From Curvularia sp. ZM96 (taxonomy: Eukaryota > Ascomycota > Dothideomycetes > Pleosporales > Pleosporaceae), in contig JAJGBQ010000008.1 of the NCBI GenBank assembly GCA_022457065.1, positions 620,001-684,000 of the forward strand: a stretch of DNA of 64,000 nt, read 5' to 3'. Position numbers and translations under genes: made by a program. The number at the start of each line of letters is the position of its first letter. The stretch's first letter is position 1. Positions 59,043-64,000 of this stretch are shown one piece after another. The notes beneath the pieces were generated by a model, which did not search any database, was not told where the DNA came from, and saw only the letters and a list, made by a program, of their open reading frames with translations.

Positions 59043-60223
59043 TCGGCTGCGCCAGTGATGCACGTTCGGGTCTTCAATACTACTTTTTGGCGCTACTCCG
59101 TAGATAACTGTGTTGAAAGGTGCTGGTGTAGTAAAAGCAGGGAGGCTGGAGACCAGCCTCCCTTACCAGCCACTCGGTTTATGGGCCATATACCCAACTA
59201 TGATCAGCACTCAATAATCAATCAATCAATAGAATCACTTTAATTTAACAAGCTGACTCTCTGTCGAATGCAACCTCTCGTATCTTCGCCATCGCTCTCT
59301 GAGCGCAGCTCCTGGCACAGCTGGTCGATGGCATGATCTCATCTGATATTGTAGTGGAGTGGATTGGGAAATCTACAGGAACGGGTGCTCGATGCAGGAT
59401 ACTGGGGAGCTGGGCTTCTGAGCAGCTATCGGAGCGGCTATTCAAGCATCCCGTCTCTAGTATTGGCGCCTTGGATGGGGCTTAGATGCTGCAATCTTTC
59501 CTTCAACGACTCCTCTGAGCAGCTATCAGGCTCACATCCTTCAAGTAATTATTTGGGATATCTCCATCGAGTGTGGTGTAATCTCTCCTAAAGGCACGCG
59601 TAACTGGTGTTCAGGATAGGTAATAAAGTAGTATTCAAAGATCGCCTAGTAGTTTGTTGTCTAAGTGTTGATTTCCTGCCCCCTCAATCTTCCAACTTTT
59701 GTCCCTTCATACCTTGTCTGATCAGTGTTCGGGCCGTTTCTCTAGCATTGATCCTTCCACCACGATATAGTCGCTATCACAATAGTACGTGCAAGTCCTC
59801 ATGTTGACAGCAAGGGCTGGACATGGCCTCTCCGCACTGTCGTTCTCAGCGTGGATTGCGGGTAACCAGTATTGCGAGCTGTGAGAGCACTAAGGCACGT
59901 AGGAACGGTCAGTCATCGAATTCTTTCAGCAGATCTTTGTTGTCTCCTAAATCAGATGTCTTTGAGCAGCCCAGGTGATACCTCTGCCACGTGACAGCTT
60001 TCGTCAGCTGCCTCCGCTTTGGCAAAGGCTCCACGTTGGCATATCACGTAGGCCGCTCAAGAGTAGGCACAGCATCTGATGCATGAGACATCTGCTACAA
60101 GAGCCAACTTTGGGCGCTTGAAAGAGTTACCGCCACTCGTGCTGTCACACTTTTACCCACAAATCCACGACGCTTTGTTGCCGATTGTCGCTTTTCCCTT
60201 GGCGCAGACCATGTCCTCCCCGC
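59043..60223. other. Intergenic, nothing recognised
   Basis: No supported gene. An AATCAATCAATCAATAGAATC tetranucleotide run lies near 59216-59232. Confidence 0.5.
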
Positions 60224-61360
60224 TCACAGACACGACGATGAACCATTGGCAGCTATGCGGGCCTCGTAGACAGCTGAGAGCCGTTGCTGATACGTCCAGC
60301 CTCCGGCAACCGCTGCAACATGCATGATTTGGTGGCTGATATCCGGGAAGCCGAGGTCGATACCAAGAGCTTTGTCGAGAAGGCAAGTTGCGTAGATGCT
60401 GCCCCCGAAGCCGTTGACCATGACGAGGCCCCAGAATGCTTCTAGCAGCTCAACGTGCTGCCCTTGAGCGTGAAGAAGCCAGCAGCGCAGCCCAGGCATG
60501 GCTGCAACTACTCCAAAGGCCACATGTGCGCTGAGCCGGTCTGTTCGACATCTTGCCTGGTGGTCCTCAACACGGGCGAGTCGGATAAGAGACAGCGCGG
60601 CAGCGGCGGTGACGAGGGCTATGTACGCCCATTGCTCGCCTTGCCGGCACTCGAGAGAGGCCAGGATGAAAGAAACCGAAGTGGCCCAGATCGTGCAAAC
60701 AATGCCTATGTGGTCGATGCGCAGCCAGAAGCAGGCTTGAGCATGATCAGCAAAGACGTGGTAGAGGGTCGAGCTCGCGAAGCAGAAGGCCGTAGTCGCG
60801 AGGTACAACAACACCCACACAGCATCGCGGGTAAGCAGCCCCTGGTGAACAAGAGCGAAGCGAGCTGTGCTGATGCCAAACCAGACTGCACCAAGGAGAT
60901 GCGACCAGATGTTGAGGGTCTCGTTGTGCACGCTTGCAATGGAGAGTATGGATGCTCTGTAGGATAGTGCTTGCGGCCGTCTTCGACTAAGGCTATAGGT
61001 TTTTTCTGTATACATTATGTCCAGTGACTGCGTTAAAGCGTCTGAAGGTTTGTGTTCAGCGGCCAAGACGGGGTTGAATGATGGAACATACAGCAATGGC
61101 TCGCCTTTAAGTTGGCGAGCGGTCGAGCTTCTGGCTGACTTGCTGCGTGCACTCCAGGGCCTCTGTCCTGAGCGACTGACGCGAGACGACAGAAGAGATT
61201 TTGCCGCACAAGAATCTCGACGCACGCGATTGTCTTCGTCCTGAGCAGAGACCCTCTCCAGGTCATGGACACGGCTATGGCCGTAGTGCTTACCTCGGTT
61301 GGTTCCTGCACGAGTGGTTCTATTCATAAGCAGTATGATCCCAAGTGGTGTCGGAAACAC
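60224..61360 (-). CDS. PAQR / haemolysin III-related seven-helix membrane protein (Izh-like)
   Basis: 378 residues, no intron needed. The N-terminal 125 residues are hydrophilic and Arg/Ser-rich. Then comes the family hallmark YRASILSIASVHNETLNIWSHLLGAVWFG and about seven hydrophobic helices. The metal-site residues of the PAQR/HlyIII family are all visible: Ser and His in FASSTLYHVFADH, Asp in RIDHIGIV, and the two His in SHQIMHVAAVAGGWT. Family members in fungi (Izh proteins, ADIPOR-like) sit in membranes and are linked to zinc and lipid homeostasis; ceramidase-like activity is proposed for relatives. The frame is clean and it looks like the most ordinary host gene in the window. The start could be a later Met, because the first 20 residues lack family support. 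Confidence 0.88.
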   Translation of the reverse strand: MFPTPLGIILLMNRTTRAGTNRGKHYGHSRVHDLERVSAQDEDNRVRRDSCAAKSLLSSRVSRSGQRPWSARSKSARSSTARQLKGEPLLYVPSFNPVLAAEHKPSDALTQSLDIMYTEKTYSLSRRRPQALSYRASILSIASVHNETLNIWSHLLGAVWFGISTARFALVHQGLLTRDAVWVLLYLATTAFCFASSTLYHVFADHAQACFWLRIDHIGIVCTIWATSVSFILASLECRQGEQWAYIALVTAAAALSLIRLARVEDHQARCRTDRLSAHVAFGVVAAMPGLRCWLLHAQGQHVELLEAFWGLVMVNGFGGSIYATCLLDKALGIDLGFPDISHQIMHVAAVAGGWTYQQRLSAVYEARIAANGSSSCL

Positions 61361-61431
61361 GGCATAGTATCTACTAGACCTTATCTTTTACTGCAGCATT
61401 TGGAGGAAGAACTGCTTAGATCCATGTGCTA

Positions 61432-61535
61432 CACTCTCATGCAGTTGCAGCTTCCGGTTCCTGTGAGCAGGCGACCTTTGGTCCCACGCTAAGCCTCTAT
61501 CGCTTAGTGGTAATCATGCCCAAATGATACTACTA
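61432..61535 (+). mobile_element. MITE fragment (copy 4), one end only
   Basis: Starts with TA and CACTCTCATGCAGTTGCAGC, and keeps about 100 bp of the family (GCGACCTTTGGTCCCACGC, GCTTAGTGGTAAT). It then changes to unrelated CACGTAGCGAGC repeats. The other end is missing. Confidence 0.8.
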
Positions 61536-62170
61536 TCCCTCACCACGTAGCGAGCATCACTACGTAGCGAGCGAAATAATAGGTACCTAGGTTTTACAAT
61601 TATAGAAACCCTCCGCGCAATTACTAATAATTATTTCGCTGCTTATATTGTTAACCTGGGGTCTTCTTCTATCTCCCTACTACCGCTGCCTAGAAAAATA
61701 CAAACCTTGTCGTCGCCGCCGCGCCAATCATACGAGGGCGTTATATTATGGCAGGGTAGGTCTCATCTCGTAGAGCCCTAACGCAGAGCCGGGCACCGTC
61801 CGTACGAAATCTGATATCAGTATCCAACCTTATTAGCCTTAGGATTACGCTAATAGGTCTTTATCAGCCCTACGTCGGTTGAAAGAGGATGAATCGCACA
61901 ATGTCGCCACGCCGATTGGTACCTCCCAAACTAAGTGAGAACCTTAGTCACGACAGGCGCCTTTGAACGTATGACTCACTAGGACTAACTACTAGGACTA
62001 CTAGGACTACTAGGACCACTAGGACTCACCGTAGTCTATAGCGATAGGCAATGAGCCCTTATGGCTCATTGCGTTCAACTTCGATCAATACACAAGAGTT
62101 ACCCTTTACTACTTCTTCAGTAACGCACTTCTGATCAAGTACCTTTATCCCATCCACAGTACCCTGTCTC
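61536..62170. other. Intergenic with short repeats
   Basis: Direct repeat (AC)TACGTAGCGAGC at about 61543 and 61559, then no gene. Contains the minisatellite at 61978. Confidence 0.45.
61978..62027 (+). repeat. 9-bp minisatellite (ACTAGGACT)n
   Basis: About five imperfect tandem units of ACTAGGACT. Short, without coding context. Confidence 0.75.
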
Positions 62171-63263
62171 TCATCCGCGAAAATTAATTCTTCGTCTTAG
62201 CAACGGAACATATAAACCGTATCTACTCAATATCTTATCACTTCGATGCTTGATCCTATGAACCTGATTCGCAGCTGTGGTGCTCAATCGGACGCAGTCG
62301 ATACAGAGGCCATTTCTTTCGTGAAGTTCACGTAGCCTTTCACCGCGCATTTCTCTATAACGAGGATTTCCATGCGAACGATAACTACAAGGTACCCATT
62401 GGTTGGGTGTGGTTGGGTCCCTCATCTGTTCCAATCTTGCAATGACCTGTGATATCGTCATAGTGAGTATCTGCACCGGCCAAAGCGCTTGTTCTCGAAG
62501 AAGCTCTGTGTATGCAAGACTATGACGACTTGACCACGCGCATGTACATGCGCTGCTTTCTTCCGTTCCAGCATCTGTCAATCCAACGAACAGTATCTGT
62601 TGCAACTCTGTGCGCATCTGGTTCCTCTGCTCTTCTAGTAGATCTGCGAGCATAGCGTTAGCAGGTGTCTTGTAGTCTTTTGCAAACTCGGTACTTACAA
62701 AGAGCTTTCCATGGGACGAAGTCAATCAGTCCGATAACCTGATCAGCGAGCAGAAGGTAGGAATCTTTATGATTAAGTACCATCGAGAGTGTAATATCAC
62801 TGAAGGCTTGTGCATCGTCGAGTATGTAGGCGGCAGCCATAAGATAACCTAATTCTGAGATACCCTTAACACCCTTAGGGCTCAACCAAAGTTTGCTGGC
62901 ATGTTTCAGGGCAACAATGCAGTCGAATTTATCGGCAGCGACAGCAACCTCGAAAATATCATTAGGACTAGGAGACTGTGGCACTGCATCATTCCGGAGA
63001 TGCATAATGTTACAGATGACCTCTAAGGCATTTGCATTGTCGTCTGGCATGAGAATCTCCTTGGGATCATCACTCTTCAGATCCTTTCCTTCAGCGAAGT
63101 GTGATCCGAACATAGCCCTGAAATATGTCGATGCATTTTTGAGAATGAAGGAACAGACTCGGATCTTCTTGCTGTGTGGGCCGACCACAAAGACAACATC
63201 GCCGTCTGTAGCAATCTCTGTTCGCGCGATCACAGAGTCATTGCTGCTCTCGGTAGCTTCCAT
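62171..63263 (-). CDS. BTB/POZ domain protein, two exons
   Basis: Exons 63263-62699 and 62643-62171 (intron 55 nt, GTAAGT..GCTAAC..CGCAG, a textbook fungal intron, phase kept) give 345 residues. Residues about 20-120 are a BTB fold: DVVFVVGPHSKKIRVCSFIL, NASTYFRAMFGSHFAEG, and ALEVICNIMHLRND in place of the usual LL.I.HG. An alpha-helical extension follows (FEVAVAADKFDCIVALKHAS, LMAAAYILDD). The spliced join gives PWKALYLLEEQRNQMRTEL, typical of fungal BTB proteins. The second exon ends with a Cys-containing basic tail. This subfamily is expanded in ascomycetes and has no assigned role. It differs clearly from the BTB protein at 26305. No broken codon. Confidence 0.85.
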
Positions 63264-64000
63264 GGTCCTTACGGGATGCGCGAAAACGATAAACGTCCGT
63301 GTGTACTTCGATCAATGACAAGCTTACAACAGCTGAAGTCTGAGTAGACTGAACTCCGTAGAATTATCACACTTGATTATCCCTCCGATATATAAATTAT
63401 TAACTAGTTACAGGACTTATAGAGCTGCATACCCCGCTCCTGACAAGGACAATTGTGTCATGCCAAGAAACCGCGCACCACGTTTCACGCACCTGGCGTA
63501 AGCTTGCTGTCGCACGCGTAGGTGAGGGGTTGCGTGGCAAAAAAAACTGTGTGTATTGCTTGTCTCTGCGGTCTACCGTCTTCATTTAACTATCTGTGGT
63601 GTAGTTATAGCTATTGCTTTTTCTTGTTGAGGTGGTGCATCCTTGTTGCCGTTGCAGTAGCTTGCAGCTTCGGCTCAGCTGAAATCATTACTTCGGCGAG
63701 CTCGCAAAGCTGAATAGAGGTAAGCTCAAGATAGCCAGTCACCTGACGCCTAGAGCTTACTAGGTAAACATCACAGCGATAATGACTCTCACAAAGTCAA
63801 GTACGACGGTCAGCAGATACCAAAGTAAGTAAAGGGACAGCAAATCTGTGAAACGGCTTGACACTTATGCGCTTGCAGTTTCCGCTTTTTACACGACGCA
63901 CAATTATCATGCCACGCTTACCCCTATCTCGCGTGCAACAAGCTTTACCCTAATCATGCTAGCTCGAGTCAGCTGGTCGTTGGTGCAGCTCGGGCGCGAC
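63264..64000. other. Intergenic with a decayed MITE end
   Basis: No supported gene. A degenerate MITE end lies at 63866-63925. Confidence 0.45.
63866..63925 (+). repeat. Decayed MITE end (copy 5)
   Basis: Reads CACTTATGCGCTTGCAGTTT and then CCGCTTTTTACACG..ATCATGCCACGC, matching the start of the 28227/33514 family with several changes. No second end. Confidence 0.55.

Noticed and set aside
60455..60967. Plus-strand 170-residue frame over the PAQR gene
   Set aside because: Antisense to a protein with complete family motifs; no signals of its own.

Overview
The window is nuclear DNA of a filamentous ascomycete. Short introns of 45-60 nt (GT..AG, often with a CTAAC/CTGAC-type branch site) interrupt several genes. 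The gene families (HET-NACHT receptors, PDDEXK_12-like nuclease, OTT_1508-like deaminase, DUF3505 proteins), Fot1/pogo, MULE and Copia elements, and many C:G-to-T:A nonsense codons of the kind left by repeat-induced point mutation (RIP) point to Pezizomycotina. Pleosporales (Dothideomycetes) is my best guess from family resemblance, not a demonstrated fact. No tRNA, rRNA or core-metabolism gene was recognised apart from one tRNA-like SINE head. This looks like an accessory, possibly subtelomeric, transposon-rich compartment.

Layout. 0.3-2.7 kb: a MULE relic, an unidentified repeat end, and a Fot1/pogo element with near-perfect TIRs and one nonsense codon. 2.9-10.3 kb: two related broken genes that both carry a DUF3505-like zinc-finger region and a tyrosine-recombinase-like domain. 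The second also carries a RecQ-like helicase, and degenerate telomere-type repeats lie between them. 10.5-27.7 kb: single genes in long empty stretches: a three-exon PD-(D/E)XK protein, a half DUF3505 domain, an RNase III fold protein without its catalytic acids, a small cysteine-rich secreted protein, a deleted pogo copy, a tRNA-like SINE head, an OTT_1508-type deaminase, a second PD-(D/E)XK-like protein (family often mislabelled 'geranylgeranyl pyrophosphate synthetase') and a BTB protein. 28-37 kb: a MITE family with one copy nested in another, a protein with an internally duplicated unknown domain, a secreted protein with a duplicated cysteine module, and a full-length but stop-riddled MULE.

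38-55 kb: two large STAND immune-type receptors. HET-NACHT-WD40 is on the plus strand and HET-NACHT-ankyrin on the minus strand. Between them lies an intact pogo element with a 96-bp perfect TIR, into whose inner TIR edge a Copia element with identical LTRs has inserted. 55-64 kb: another broken pogo transposase, a hAT-type MITE with a perfect 8-bp duplication, a PAQR/HlyIII membrane protein, MITE fragments and a second BTB protein.

The host-like genes are mostly of families linked to self/non-self recognition or nucleic-acid attack (receptors, nucleases, deaminase, RNase III-like). They are scattered singly among transposons, with no sign of co-transcription. The most interesting unit is the DUF3505/tyrosine-recombinase/helicase pair beside telomere-like sequence. 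All functions are inferred from sequence; no search or structure prediction was run.
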